Below are positions 33,716-41,867 of a stretch of 64,000 nt of DNA, piece by piece; positions within the stretch are counted from its first letter, which is position 1; each line of letters starts with the position of its first letter. A model generated the notes under the pieces. It was given only the letters and a program-made list of their open reading frames with translations. It was not told the DNA's origin and made no database searches. Origin of the DNA: Candidatus Micrarchaeum sp. (GTDB taxonomy: Archaea > SpSt-1190 > DYHY01); contig DYHY01000002.1 in NCBI GenBank assembly GCA_020723935.1, positions 28,851 through 92,850 of the forward strand, written 5' to 3'. Position numbers and translations under genes: made by a program.

Positions 33716-35491
33716 GTGCACTGCGAACGGGCGTCTGACTTCGGACGGGGCCGAAGGGCGAGAAGGGCCAGCAAGCAGCCGGTTTGGCTCCTGGTAGCGA
33801 TACTCTTTGCGGTCGTCGTCGGCATCGCGATCCTCAAAATGATGAGCTGCGGCACGACGAATTTCGGCACGTTCTCCTAGGCGACCGGCCAGGAGAGCGA
33901 CCGCGCGGCGATCGAGACGTTCTGCAGCAACTGGATAAGGCTGCAGGAAGTCGACCTATCGGGCAACATCAACCCGCGAGCTTCTGAACCCAGGCAGACT
34001 GAGAAGGCGGGCGCCGCCGAGATCATGCGCAAGTACGGGTGGCTATCGACCGCGAAGAATCCGGCAACCAAGGAATACTTCGAGCTTATTCCGACGGGCT
34101 GCGACTGTATCGTCTTCCTCGCCTCGACCGCCGGCGGAACGAGCCTTCCGCCGTCGAGCGCCAAGGTGTTTTTGGCGCAGAACGCGCCGCCTGCGGACGA
34201 GAACAGGTACAGCCCCAACACGTGCAGCAACAGGGCCAAGTGCGTCGCAAACAGGCTCGAGGGCCCAAATCCCATCTTCGGAATAAACACCTCCGTGAGC
34301 GCGCCCGGCGCAACCAACGTTGCTCATAGGGCGGACGTCGTGCCTAACACCTGTTGTGCGGCCGGAGCTGCTGCCTGCCAGCAGCGGGCTCCGGGAGTTG
34401 CCGGGACCGGAGAGACTGGCGGTGAGTCTGGCACCTCGGCAACTGAGACAACCGCGGCAACTGAGACAACTGCTGCGACGGCAACTGCCGGAGGGATGCA
34501 GGTCGCCGCAGGCGACAGCTACGCGGGAGGAACGGTGGGAACAGGCGGGCCGTGGATCTCGGGCGCGGTGCCCGAAGAGTGCAAGAGGAGTGGGGAGACT
34601 GCCTCGGCGGCGGCGGCCGAATGCTGCACCTCAAGCCCCGACGGCACCGCCATCCTCTTCATCTACGGGCGCTGCTGCAAGGTGGGAAACGCCAAAATCC
34701 TCGACGACGAGACCGTGCTAAAGTGCTGCGGCCTGGACTACAGCGGAGGCCCGACGGGCCCGGGCTATTGCGCCTACGACGCTCTGCCGTCCGGAACCTG
34801 CAAGATGTACGGCGAGACCGCCGCATCCGCCGCGGAATGCTGCGCCCCAACTCCCAAGGACCCGATAATCTACTCGGGCAGGAGGTGCTGCGGCGGTGAC
34901 GGCTATTCGTTCAGCCAGGTCTACCCGGCGCAGGTCTGCTGCAGCGGGACGATCGTCCAAGACGAGCTTCCGCAGGACTGGGAATGCTGGGGGAGCGGAG
35001 CGGGCGGCCAGAGATGCGGGAGCCCGGGAGAGGCGAAATCCTCGGCAGCGCAGTTCTGCGGCCACGGCGTGGGCGGTTACGTCCCGGAGGGCAATGCCGA
35101 CCCTATAAGCGTCGGCTATTCAGGAGGAAAATGCTGCATAGAGGACCTTGGCAGGGTCCCGAGCGATTACAGGGACGCGGGCGCTTCGGCGTGCTGCAGC
35201 GGCGACTTTGGGCCGAGGGCAATTAATTATGCGGCCTTCATCTGCGGAGGCGCGTCATGGCCCGGCTGCAAGATGTCCGGAGAACCCGCCTCTTCCGTAT
35301 TCGAGTGCTGCGAATCCGTCGAGGTTGCCGGCAACACCGCGAGGACGCCTATCTCGGTCCGCTTCGATGACGGCTGCTGCTGCAGGGCGGGCGGTGAAAT
35401 GATCAATGCTGAGGAGAGCTCCGCAGTCTGCTGCTCCAACGGGGAGCGGACAATTGACCTCGAAGGGCAGCCGACGAGGATCTGCACCTGA
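33716..35491 (+). pseudogene. Pilin paralogue fused to Cys-rich repeats, interrupted by an in-frame TAG
   Basis: From a GTG at 33716 the frame reads GRRARRASKQPVWLLVAILF, then GTTNFGTFS, a TAG at 33878-33880, and continues ATGQESDRAAIETFCSNWIR. The intact relative at 15015 has GTFTQATGQESD, so CAG has become TAG. Downstream the frame is open to 35491 and gives the family core GCDCIVFLASTAGG, a Thr/Ala-rich linker (about 34430-34500) and four Cys-rich repeats of roughly 65-80 residues beginning C-K-x-x-G-E-x-A. Promoter and start are intact. Either it is a young pseudogene or the TAG is read through; long conservation of an open frame after the stop makes both worth testing. Confidence 0.65.
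34575..35488 (+). repeat. Four tandem Cys-rich protein repeats
   Basis: Repeat starts are seen at ECKRSGETASAAAAECC, TCKMYGETAASAAECC, RCGSPGEAKSSAAQFC and CKMSGEPASSVFECC. Each is followed by a second C-C pair about 20-40 residues on and a third near the end. The spacing suggests a disulphide-knotted domain. I do not know a named family with this pattern. Confidence 0.7.
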
Positions 35492-35612
35492 GCGGGGCGC
35501 CAGCTTCCGAGCCACTCGCCAAGCCCGCCGAGAAGGGAAATATGGTCACAAACCCGTCCGGGCGTGCGGCCGCCACCTTTTTAACCGGCTCGTGGGAGCG
35601 CGCAAGGACAGC

Positions 35613-36650
35613 ATGAAGGACGCCTACGTCGGAGGGAGCCTGCCCAAGGGGTGCGAGCTCTGCATCCAGGGCGCCAAAATGGTCGTCTTCACGACGGGCG
35701 TCTGCGGGATGAAGTGCTTCTACTGCCCGCTATCCTTCAAGAGGAAGATGAAGAACCAGCCCTTCGCGAACGAGAGGAAGATAATGCGGCTCCCCGACCT
35801 CATCAGGGAGGCCGAGCTCATGCGCGCCAAGGGCGCGAGCATGACCGGGGGCGACCCGGTGATGTCCTTTGCGCGCACGGTGCGCTACGTCAGGGCCCTG
35901 AAGAAGAGGTTCGGAGCGGGCTTTCACATACACATGTACACGACGGGCGAGAGGGCGACTCCGGCCAAGCTCAAGGCCCTGTGCGATGCGGGCGTTGACG
36001 AGATAAGGTTCCATTTCAACTGCAGGCAGATCCTGGACGCCCTCAGGCTCCCCTGGATCGTCGGGGCGGAGGTCCCGGCCGTTCCCGGCAAGTGGGAGGA
36101 GACGGCCGGCTACTTCAAATTCCTCTGGGAGAGCGGGGCGAGGTTCTGCAACCTCAACGAGCTGGACTGGTCCGAGCAGAACGTAGAGGCGTTCAAGAGG
36201 CGCGGCTACCGGCTCAAGTCCGGGGAAAGCTACGCGGCCAAGGGGAGCGAGCAGATGGCGCTTCGCCTGGTGAGATACGCTCGCAGGCGCTTCCCGGGCC
36301 TGACCGTCCACTACTGCTCAAGCCAGATGAAGGACGCGGTGCAGGTGAGGAAGAGGTTCATAAGGACGGCGAAGAACGTCGCCCGCCCGTTCGAGCGCGT
36401 TGACTCGGACGGCCTCCTTGTCAAGGGATTCGTCGCGGGCGAGAGGAGGCTACTTGAGGTCCCGGCGCGCCTCCAGGCGTACAGCAGGAAAAAGAAGCGC
36501 GTCGAGTTCCCCGAGCGCCTAGCGGCAAGCCTTGCTGCGATGCCCAAATACCGCGGGAGGGTTTTCGTCGCGTCCGAGCAGCCGACGGCCGATGCGGTCG
36601 ACCTCGAAATAGAGCCTGTCGGGCAGAGGTCCGCGCGCTCCGGCTTCTGA
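35613..36650 (+). CDS. Radical SAM protein
   Basis: 345 residues from the ATG at 35613, about 31 nt after a TATA-like box. The 4Fe-4S/SAM motif is C-x3-C-x2-C in GVCGMKCFYCPLSFKRKM, followed by the G-G-D-P-like motif SMTGGDPVMSF that contacts SAM. Two further N-terminal cysteines (GCELCIQGAK) may hold another metal. The C-terminal part (HYCSSQMKDAVQVRKR, then about 100 residues) is specific to its subfamily, resembling uncharacterised archaeal pyruvate-formate-lyase-activating-enzyme-like proteins. The substrate cannot be told from sequence, and no partner peptide is adjacent. Confidence 0.9.
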   Translation: MKDAYVGGSLPKGCELCIQGAKMVVFTTGVCGMKCFYCPLSFKRKMKNQPFANERKIMRLPDLIREAELMRAKGASMTGGDPVMSFARTVRYVRALKKRFGAGFHIHMYTTGERATPAKLKALCDAGVDEIRFHFNCRQILDALRLPWIVGAEVPAVPGKWEETAGYFKFLWESGARFCNLNELDWSEQNVEAFKRRGYRLKSGESYAAKGSEQMALRLVRYARRRFPGLTVHYCSSQMKDAVQVRKRFIRTAKNVARPFERVDSDGLLVKGFVAGERRLLEVPARLQAYSRKKKRVEFPERLAASLAAMPKYRGRVFVASEQPTADAVDLEIEPVGQRSARSGF

Positions 36651-36659
36651 GAGGAAGAA

Positions 36660-37289
36660 TTTCAGAGCGGACCTGCCGGGAAACGCCTACGCCGTGACCT
36701 TCCTTCGCCTTCTGGAGAGCCGACGCGTACGCCGCGACGTCGTACGCGAGCTTCGTCAAGACCAGGGGGTCGTCCGCGTCCTGGGTGAAGCTGTGCGATA
36801 TCTGCGCGTAGCCGCCCGCCTCGTTGACCGTGACCCGCCCCTCGCCGCGCGAGGAGACGCTCTCGCGGATGTCGTCGATCCTCGCTGTGTTCAGGCCGTT
36901 CAGGGTGAAGACGGTCCTCACGCGCGGGTTGTCGGATCCCGCCGTCCGGTAGAACTCTATCGCGAAGGGATATTTCCCGCTCTCTCCTCCCTCGCCCTTC
37001 TCGCAGCCGGCAACAACCTCGCCGAAGAGGGAGTAGGAAATCCTTCCCAGCTCCGCCGAAAGGAGGGGCTTGAGGCCGTGCGCCTGGCAGCGCGTGGAGT
37101 AGCGCTTCTCCTGCTCGCCGTCCCCGACAGTCACCAGGGGGCCCACGACGGCGCGGCCAATGCGCTAGCAAGCGATGTGACGACCCTGGGCGAGATGCTC
37201 CCGCTCGCGTACGTTTCGGTGGCTGCTCCCAAGAAGTAGGGGACAGGCACCCCCAAGAAGGGGCTTGCGCCTTCCGAAAAGGTCTTCAT
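36660..37289 (-). pseudogene. Frameshifted protein of unknown function
   Basis: An ATG at 37287-37289 opens MKTFSEGASPFLGVPVPYFL and continues to VVTSLASA near 37165; one base out of phase the sequence goes on as IGRAVVGPLVTVGDGEQEKR, then SYSLFGEVVAGC and VFTLNGLNTARIDDIRES up to ASALQKAKEGHG. After about 36690 the second frame runs into the antisense of the radical SAM gene with no plausible protein sequence. I read this as one gene with a single-base frameshift and an eroded 3' end. No family is recognised. Confidence 0.5.
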
Positions 37290-37369
37290 CGGGGCGCGAG
37301 CTCGGGCGCGCAGGGCCGAAGCCCCGAGAGGGGCGAAGCCCGTACCGCTGAAAATGAAAATGAAGCTGG

Positions 37370-37388
37370 CCCCCTTTCCTAAAGGGGG
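37370..37388 (-). terminator. Hairpin terminator after the 825-residue protein gene
   Basis: A perfect stem CCCCCTTT / AAAGGGGG with a 3-nt loop lies 8 nt beyond the leftward stop codon at 37396 and is followed on that strand by a T-rich stretch (cttcattttcattttc). Confidence 0.6.
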
Positions 37389-37395
37389 TTGTTTT

Positions 37396-39864
37396 TCATT
37401 TCCTTTTTTGCTTGGTTTTGCCTCCGAAGGCCGGAACAGTCACTGGCTCCGCATACGGGGTGAACGCCTCGTCGGTGTAGATAACAACCCTGTAAGCTCT
37501 CGCGTCCAAATCGCCGACGCCCATCCTCGTGACCACGAGCAGGCCGCGCGGGGAACCCGGGAGTCCGAGACAGTTTGTGTAGTCGTTCCCGGGGACCCTC
37601 CCCAGACCGATGAGGACCGGGCCCTCCTCGGTGATGCGCACGGCGAGCCTGTGCTTGTCGCCCGCCACCTCCATCTCGGAGTCGTAGGGGAAGTGGCCCC
37701 CTAGCTCCGATAGGCCGCCTTTCCCGTGGGGCTCGTGGGCGACGTACACTCTGTGAGGCTTCCCGTCCTTGTCCCTGAATTCGAAGACCCCCGCCGACGA
37801 GTCCCCTCTGCTTGATACGGTGGTTACCTGGCCCCAGTACTTGGGCGGTACCTGGTTCATCAAGGCGTCCGATTCCGGATTGTCGCGCTGCTTGCTGCTC
37901 TTGTTCACGTGGTTCCCGTCGACAATTACTATCTTCGCCCCCTGCTTGGCGAAATGCGTGATTAAACCCGCGCCTCCCGGCAGGACCTGGTAGCGCCTGT
38001 GCTGCAGGCCGATGTTGGTGAGCGGCATCGCCGCGCTCAGCCTTCCCGAGAAATAGGCTAAAAGATCGTACCTCTCCTTGGCGGAGAGCTCTTCCGCTTC
38101 GTTCAGCATCTTGACGAACGCACTCGTCTCGAGCAGCGGGTCGAAGGTCGGGGTGCCCCCGCCAAGTAGGTGGGTGCCATCTGTATCGTCGCCCGTGAGG
38201 AGGAAGACGTCGCATTTGATCTCCTCGCCCCTGATCAGTGCGAACTCGCGCTTGGAAAGCTCCTCGGAGGATTCGTGGCCGGGCTCCCCGTACTTCATGA
38301 GCTCGAGCGCCTTGCGGGCGCCTTTGACGTCTCTAGCAGCCCTCGCAGTCCTGTACATCAAGAGTATCTCGCCGGCCGCCCTGGACGGGGCCATGGCCGT
38401 GACCGAGAATTCAGTCCTCGCGCCGAAGTGCCGATCGCCGCTCTGGACGGCCGTGAACAGTTCGTGCTGGGACATTCCGGCGGCTAGCCCCTTGAGAGCG
38501 TCGTCGTCCCAGCTGGAGAGGCTTATTTGCCCGCCGTCGACTTGCAAGACTGTGAAGCCTGGGCTCAGGCGGCCCTTCCCGTACGCTAGGGAGACGGGGT
38601 CGCTGCCGTGCTCCCGCTGCTTGGCCCCGTACTTCATCACGAGGTCGCCGTCCACCATCATCGGGGCAGTGTACACGACGGTCGCATTGAGCGCGCCGCC
38701 TTCGAGCTCCATCTGGGCGGTCCCGCTCTCCGCGGTTATCGCGACATCTGGATGGCCCTTGAGCATGTTGCTTTTGGCTATGCGATTGATCGGGTTATTC
38801 GTCGGCCTCGGGGACGAAAGGGGGGGGCTGTATGCGAGCGCGACCTTCTTCCCGCCGACCTCGATGGTCTTGGCGCCCTCCACGACGTCCCACTCCAATC
38901 CCAGGGCGTCCCTTATCTGGTCGTCCCTTTCCATCGACGCTATGACCTGCGCCGCGACCATGTCGCGCGTGGATGCCCTCTTCTGGCCGGTCATCTTGCA
39001 GAAGTCCTTGGCGCCCTTTTCCTGCCTCTGGCGTATCTGCTGGGTGTGGGCGTTGTCGGCATTGGCCTTCTCACGGGCGGCCCAGAGACGCATAACCTTG
39101 CGTTCATAGAGGGTTTTCTCGTCGTCCGCGCCGATGAGGACGAGGCCATTAGCTATCTCGTACCAGTCATCCGCCTTGAGATCAGTTTTCTTCTCGGCAA
39201 GGTACTGGCGCGCGCTCTTGCTGCCCTGCACGCGCTCCTTCAGCGCGGAGAGGCTTTTGGCGTCGAGGGCCGCCACGGCATCCCCTATCTGCGTGCAGAC
39301 CGCCTCGGCCTGCGTGGAGCTGTCCTTGTCCGAATAACCCTTGCGGCGAAGGGCGTTCAGTTCGGCGAGGATGATATTTACCCTGTCGCGCTCCCAGAGC
39401 GTGTCATCCGGGCCCTTAACGTAGACCTTCCTGGTCAACTTTGTGACGGCTGGGTTCTTCAGCGCGTCCACCGCCCTCTTGGCGAGGATGTAGCCGTCGC
39501 CGGGCTGGAGCATTTCGGTAGCAGCCGAGACGGCCGCTTTTAGGTGCTCCGGGTTGTCCGTGACGGCCGAAAACGTGGAGTAGTTGATCATCCTGTTCAT
39601 CTCGTCCTGGAACTCCCTCTCCGCCACGAAGTTCGGGTCGTCGTCGGGCCTGATCTCGGGTCTCTTGGCGAGGCGCGTTGAGGCGCTCACACAGGTGACC
39701 GAATGCCCGGATGGCTCGTATTTTAAAGCGCCCCCGGCCCAGACAAGGAGGTCGATGTCCCCCTTGAGTTCCATCGCGCGGGCCGCGCCCTTGAAGAGCG
39801 ACAGGTCGGCGTCGTGGTATTTAGATCCAAGGTTCGGGCTCCCTATAACTGCAATTTTCACCAT
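37396..39864 (-). CDS. Large metallophosphoesterase-like protein
   Basis: About 822 residues from the second ATG (VKIAVIGSPNLGSKYHDADL); the ATG 9 nt upstream is an alternative. Motifs resembling a calcineurin-like phosphoesterase core occur late in the chain: FLLTGDDTDGTHLLGGG (about 557), IVIVDGNHVNKS (about 649) and VAHEPHGKGG (about 700), corresponding to GDxxD, GNH and a His block. The N-terminal and middle regions, including an Arg/Lys-rich helical part, are unfamiliar. The enzyme could act on nucleic acids or phospho-compounds. Fold assignment is tentative. Confidence 0.6.
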   Translation of the reverse strand: MVKIAVIGSPNLGSKYHDADLSLFKGAARAMELKGDIDLLVWAGGALKYEPSGHSVTCVSASTRLAKRPEIRPDDDPNFVAEREFQDEMNRMINYSTFSAVTDNPEHLKAAVSAATEMLQPGDGYILAKRAVDALKNPAVTKLTRKVYVKGPDDTLWERDRVNIILAELNALRRKGYSDKDSSTQAEAVCTQIGDAVAALDAKSLSALKERVQGSKSARQYLAEKKTDLKADDWYEIANGLVLIGADDEKTLYERKVMRLWAAREKANADNAHTQQIRQRQEKGAKDFCKMTGQKRASTRDMVAAQVIASMERDDQIRDALGLEWDVVEGAKTIEVGGKKVALAYSPPLSSPRPTNNPINRIAKSNMLKGHPDVAITAESGTAQMELEGGALNATVVYTAPMMVDGDLVMKYGAKQREHGSDPVSLAYGKGRLSPGFTVLQVDGGQISLSSWDDDALKGLAAGMSQHELFTAVQSGDRHFGARTEFSVTAMAPSRAAGEILLMYRTARAARDVKGARKALELMKYGEPGHESSEELSKREFALIRGEEIKCDVFLLTGDDTDGTHLLGGGTPTFDPLLETSAFVKMLNEAEELSAKERYDLLAYFSGRLSAAMPLTNIGLQHRRYQVLPGGAGLITHFAKQGAKIVIVDGNHVNKSSKQRDNPESDALMNQVPPKYWGQVTTVSSRGDSSAGVFEFRDKDGKPHRVYVAHEPHGKGGLSELGGHFPYDSEMEVAGDKHRLAVRITEEGPVLIGLGRVPGNDYTNCLGLPGSPRGLLVVTRMGVGDLDARAYRVVIYTDEAFTPYAEPVTVPAFGGKTKQKRK

Positions 39865-40161
39865 TTCAGTCAAAAATTCCCCCCTTTTTCATTTTCCATC
39901 CCAAGGTAGCCCGCATTTCTTTCAATCCTCCCCTTTCCCCCAAGGTCAAGGCCGGCGCCCGAAAGAGCGTCCGCCCGAACCCCTTGCAAGCCTTAACGCG
40001 CCCGAAGGTTTTAAAGAATTGCTACCATCAATAGATGGTGAACTTAATATAGAACCGGGCTTGCGCTGGACAAAAACGTCCGAACCCCCCTTTTAAACCG
40101 GCGTTTTGTTATTAACGCCATCCAAAATCTTAATAACCGAGCGCAGGGGGCGCCCTAAAGA
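39865..40161. other. 297-nt divergent intergenic region with several promoter-like elements
   Basis: Contains four TATA-like stretches (around 40010, 40043-40053, 40091 and 40130-40137), a perfect hairpin ACCATC-aata-GATGGT at 40024-40039 directly before one of them, and the inverted repeat listed separately. No start codon follows the 40043 element at a useful distance, so an RNA or decayed gene cannot be excluded. Confidence 0.45.
40100..40119. promoter_or_regulatory. Inverted repeat GGCGTT-N8-AACGCC, candidate operator
   Basis: A perfect 6-bp inverted repeat with an 8-nt A/T-rich spacer ends 10 nt before the TATA-like box (40130-40137) of the NikR/CopG-like gene. Ribbon-helix-helix regulators bind such dyads, so autoregulation is a reasonable inference. 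It differs from the known NikR operator, which has a longer spacer. Confidence 0.45.
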
Positions 40162-40548
40162 ATGGCAGAGATTGTCAGCATCTCCCTCCAGCGCCGCGAG
40201 CTTGACACCCTCGACCGGCTTTCCAGGCAAATGGGCTTTGCCGGGAGGAGCGAGGCGGTGCGGGCGGGCCTGCGCCTGCTCTCCGCGGAGGCGGGCGGGC
40301 GCGACGGCCTGGCCGGCCAGGTGCAGGCGGTCCTCGTCGTCGTCCACAGGGAGGAGGCGGAGGGGGCCGTGAACGAGAAGAAGCACTCCTTCGAGGAGAT
40401 ACTCGACACGCAGATCCACAGCCAGCTGGGGAACGGCAGGTGCCTGGAAGTGTTCGTCCTGCGCGGCGCCGGCGCGAGCGTGCGCGAGCTCTCCAATTCC
40501 ATGTCCTCGGAGAAGGGCGTGGAATCCGCAAAGCTTGTTGTGTCCTGA
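40162..40548 (+). CDS. NikR/CopG-type ribbon-helix-helix regulator
   Basis: 128 residues. The N-terminal ribbon-helix-helix is visible in IVSISLQRRELDTLDRLSRQ and GRSEAVRAGLRLL; the C-terminal ACT-like domain has VVVHREEAEGAVNEKKHS and DTQIHSQLGNGRCLEVFVLR. In nickel-responsive NikR the last block reads H-x-H ... C-L-E-V; here the second His appears replaced by Gln (H-S-Q) while the Cys is kept, so metal specificity may differ or be lost. The start fits a TATA-like box about 28 nt upstream and an inverted repeat before it. The next gene follows within 6 nt. Confidence 0.85.
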   Translation: MAEIVSISLQRRELDTLDRLSRQMGFAGRSEAVRAGLRLLSAEAGGRDGLAGQVQAVLVVVHREEAEGAVNEKKHSFEEILDTQIHSQLGNGRCLEVFVLRGAGASVRELSNSMSSEKGVESAKLVVS

Positions 40549-40553
40549 AGGCC

Positions 40554-41168
40554 GTGGCGCGCTTCGAGATACCATGCGCCTCGTGCAAGGAGAAGAACTG
40601 CTGCTCGCGCCTCCGCCAGTTCTCGGCGAGGCGCAGGGAGAGGGAGGACGGGGGCGTCCCGCTCTTCCCGTGGGAGGTGGAGGCGGCGCGCGGCAGGGGC
40701 GCAGCTAGGATCTCCGAAACCGAGCGCGTGAACGGGATAGTCACCCTCTACAGGATGGCTGGGGAGGGCGGGAGCTGCCCGTTCTTCGACAAGGAGAAGA
40801 GGATCTGCACCGTTTATGCCAAGCGGCCCCTCGCGTGCAGGGCGTTCCCGATAGCCAGGTCCGGGATTCTGGAATACCTCGCCAGGAAGAACCCCTCGCC
40901 CGAGGGCGAGCTGTTCTGCATGGGCGGGATAATACCCAAGCTCCCGCGGATGACGCGGGCCAATTTCATCAAGGCGATGGACGAGAGCCTCGGCGCGCAG
41001 TTCTGGCAGGCCGTCCAGATGGACCTCGCCCTGGATTTCGTGAGGAGCCTCGCCAGGCAGGGGATCGCGTTCCAAGACTCCGGCGAAGGGGGGCGGAAGG
41101 TCGTCGAGAAGATCCTCTCCGACCCGATGGAGCTCAGGAAGACGTTCCTCGGGGCGACGGAGAAGTAG
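40554..41168 (+). CDS. YkgJ-type cysteine-cluster protein
   Basis: 204 residues from a GTG 5 nt after the regulator stop; the frame is open upstream but overlaps the regulator. It has the Fe-S/Zn cysteine pattern of the YkgJ/CxxCxxCC family: PCASCKEKNCCSRLRQF near the N-terminus, then GSCPFFDKEKRICTVYAKRP and LACRAFPI. Members are thought to bind a metal or Fe-S cluster and are poorly characterised. Co-transcription with a NikR-like regulator hints at metal-linked control. Confidence 0.85.
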   Translation: MARFEIPCASCKEKNCCSRLRQFSARRREREDGGVPLFPWEVEAARGRGAARISETERVNGIVTLYRMAGEGGSCPFFDKEKRICTVYAKRPLACRAFPIARSGILEYLARKNPSPEGELFCMGGIIPKLPRMTRANFIKAMDESLGAQFWQAVQMDLALDFVRSLARQGIAFQDSGEGGRKVVEKILSDPMELRKTFLGATEK

Positions 41169-41174
41169 GCCCTC

Positions 41175-41684
41175 TCAGGCGCGCCGTCTCCTGCGGCCGG
41201 CTGCCGAAGAGCCCCTGCCCCCCAGGAACCTCCCCTCGTGCAGCTTGTAGAGCGCAAAGCCTATCGCGGTCCCGAGAACGGCACCCGCCGTGACGTCGAC
41301 TACAGTGTGCACGCCCTGCATGACGCGGCTCAGAGCTATCATGAACGGGAAGAGGAGGATGATTTCGGACGACTTCCAGCGGCCGTTAAGGAAGAAGAGG
41401 AAGGAGAAGAAGGCGAAAGATATTGCCGCGTGGCCGCTGGGGAAAGCATAGTCTGCGGGGCAGGATGGCGTCCCGGCGCACGGGCGCGGGACCTGGAAGA
41501 CGCCCTTGGAAGCGGCCGTTGTCACGCCCGCGACGAGGAGGACCGCGCCCAAGAAGCCGGCGAGGACCGCGAGCTTCTCGTCCCTGTGGAAAGCCTTGTG
41601 CAGGACGAGGGCGCAGAGGAAGATGCCGGCAATGAAGAGCGGGTCTGTGATTATCCCGAGGACCAGGGACAGGGCGTTGATCAT
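41175..41684 (-). CDS. PAP2-family membrane phosphatase
   Basis: 169 residues with about five spans and the three phosphatase motifs in order: KGVFQVPRP, FPSGHAAIS and SRVMQGVHTVVDVTAG. Known relatives remove phosphate from phosphatidic acid or polyprenyl diphosphates, the latter feeding lipid carriers back to glycan assembly. The tail is very basic (AAGRRRRRA). It is convergent with the cysteine-cluster gene. Confidence 0.93.
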   Translation of the reverse strand: MINALSLVLGIITDPLFIAGIFLCALVLHKAFHRDEKLAVLAGFLGAVLLVAGVTTAASKGVFQVPRPCAGTPSCPADYAFPSGHAAISFAFFSFLFFLNGRWKSSEIILLFPFMIALSRVMQGVHTVVDVTAGAVLGTAIGFALYKLHEGRFLGGRGSSAAGRRRRRA

Positions 41685-41793
41685 TTCGGTGGGGGCCGTC
41701 TTCCCGGCTTTTAATCGTTGCCGGCGGGGACGCGGGCGTCCCCAGGGTGGGCGCTTGCGCGTCCCTCTGCCGCCTTGAAGAGTTATTGCCCGC

Positions 41794-41836
41794 CTACCGT
41801 TTCACCGTCACGGATTTCGCCAGGTTCCACGGCCGA
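41794..41836 (-). pseudogene. Remnant of a second glmS 3' end
   Basis: The reverse strand reads RPWNLAKSVTVKR then a TAG. The real glmS gene, ending 32 nt upstream on that strand, finishes KPRNLAKSVTVK. The nine shared residues use different codons at most positions, so this is not a fresh tandem slip but an old or foreign glmS tail left in place. Confidence 0.6.
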
Positions 41837-41867
41837 GCGGAAGCGAGGTCCGGGAATCCGGCCAGCT

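Noticed and set aside
33878-33880. Genome-wide reassignment of TAG
   Set aside because: Many intact genes in the window end in TAG (for example at 8241, 9241, 10743, 11335 and 15608), so TAG works as a normal stop; only local readthrough remains open.
36421-36659. C-terminal extension of the frameshifted protein into the antisense of the radical SAM gene
   Set aside because: The peptide there is Arg/Ser/Pro-rich without pattern, while the plus strand encodes the radical SAM C-terminus.
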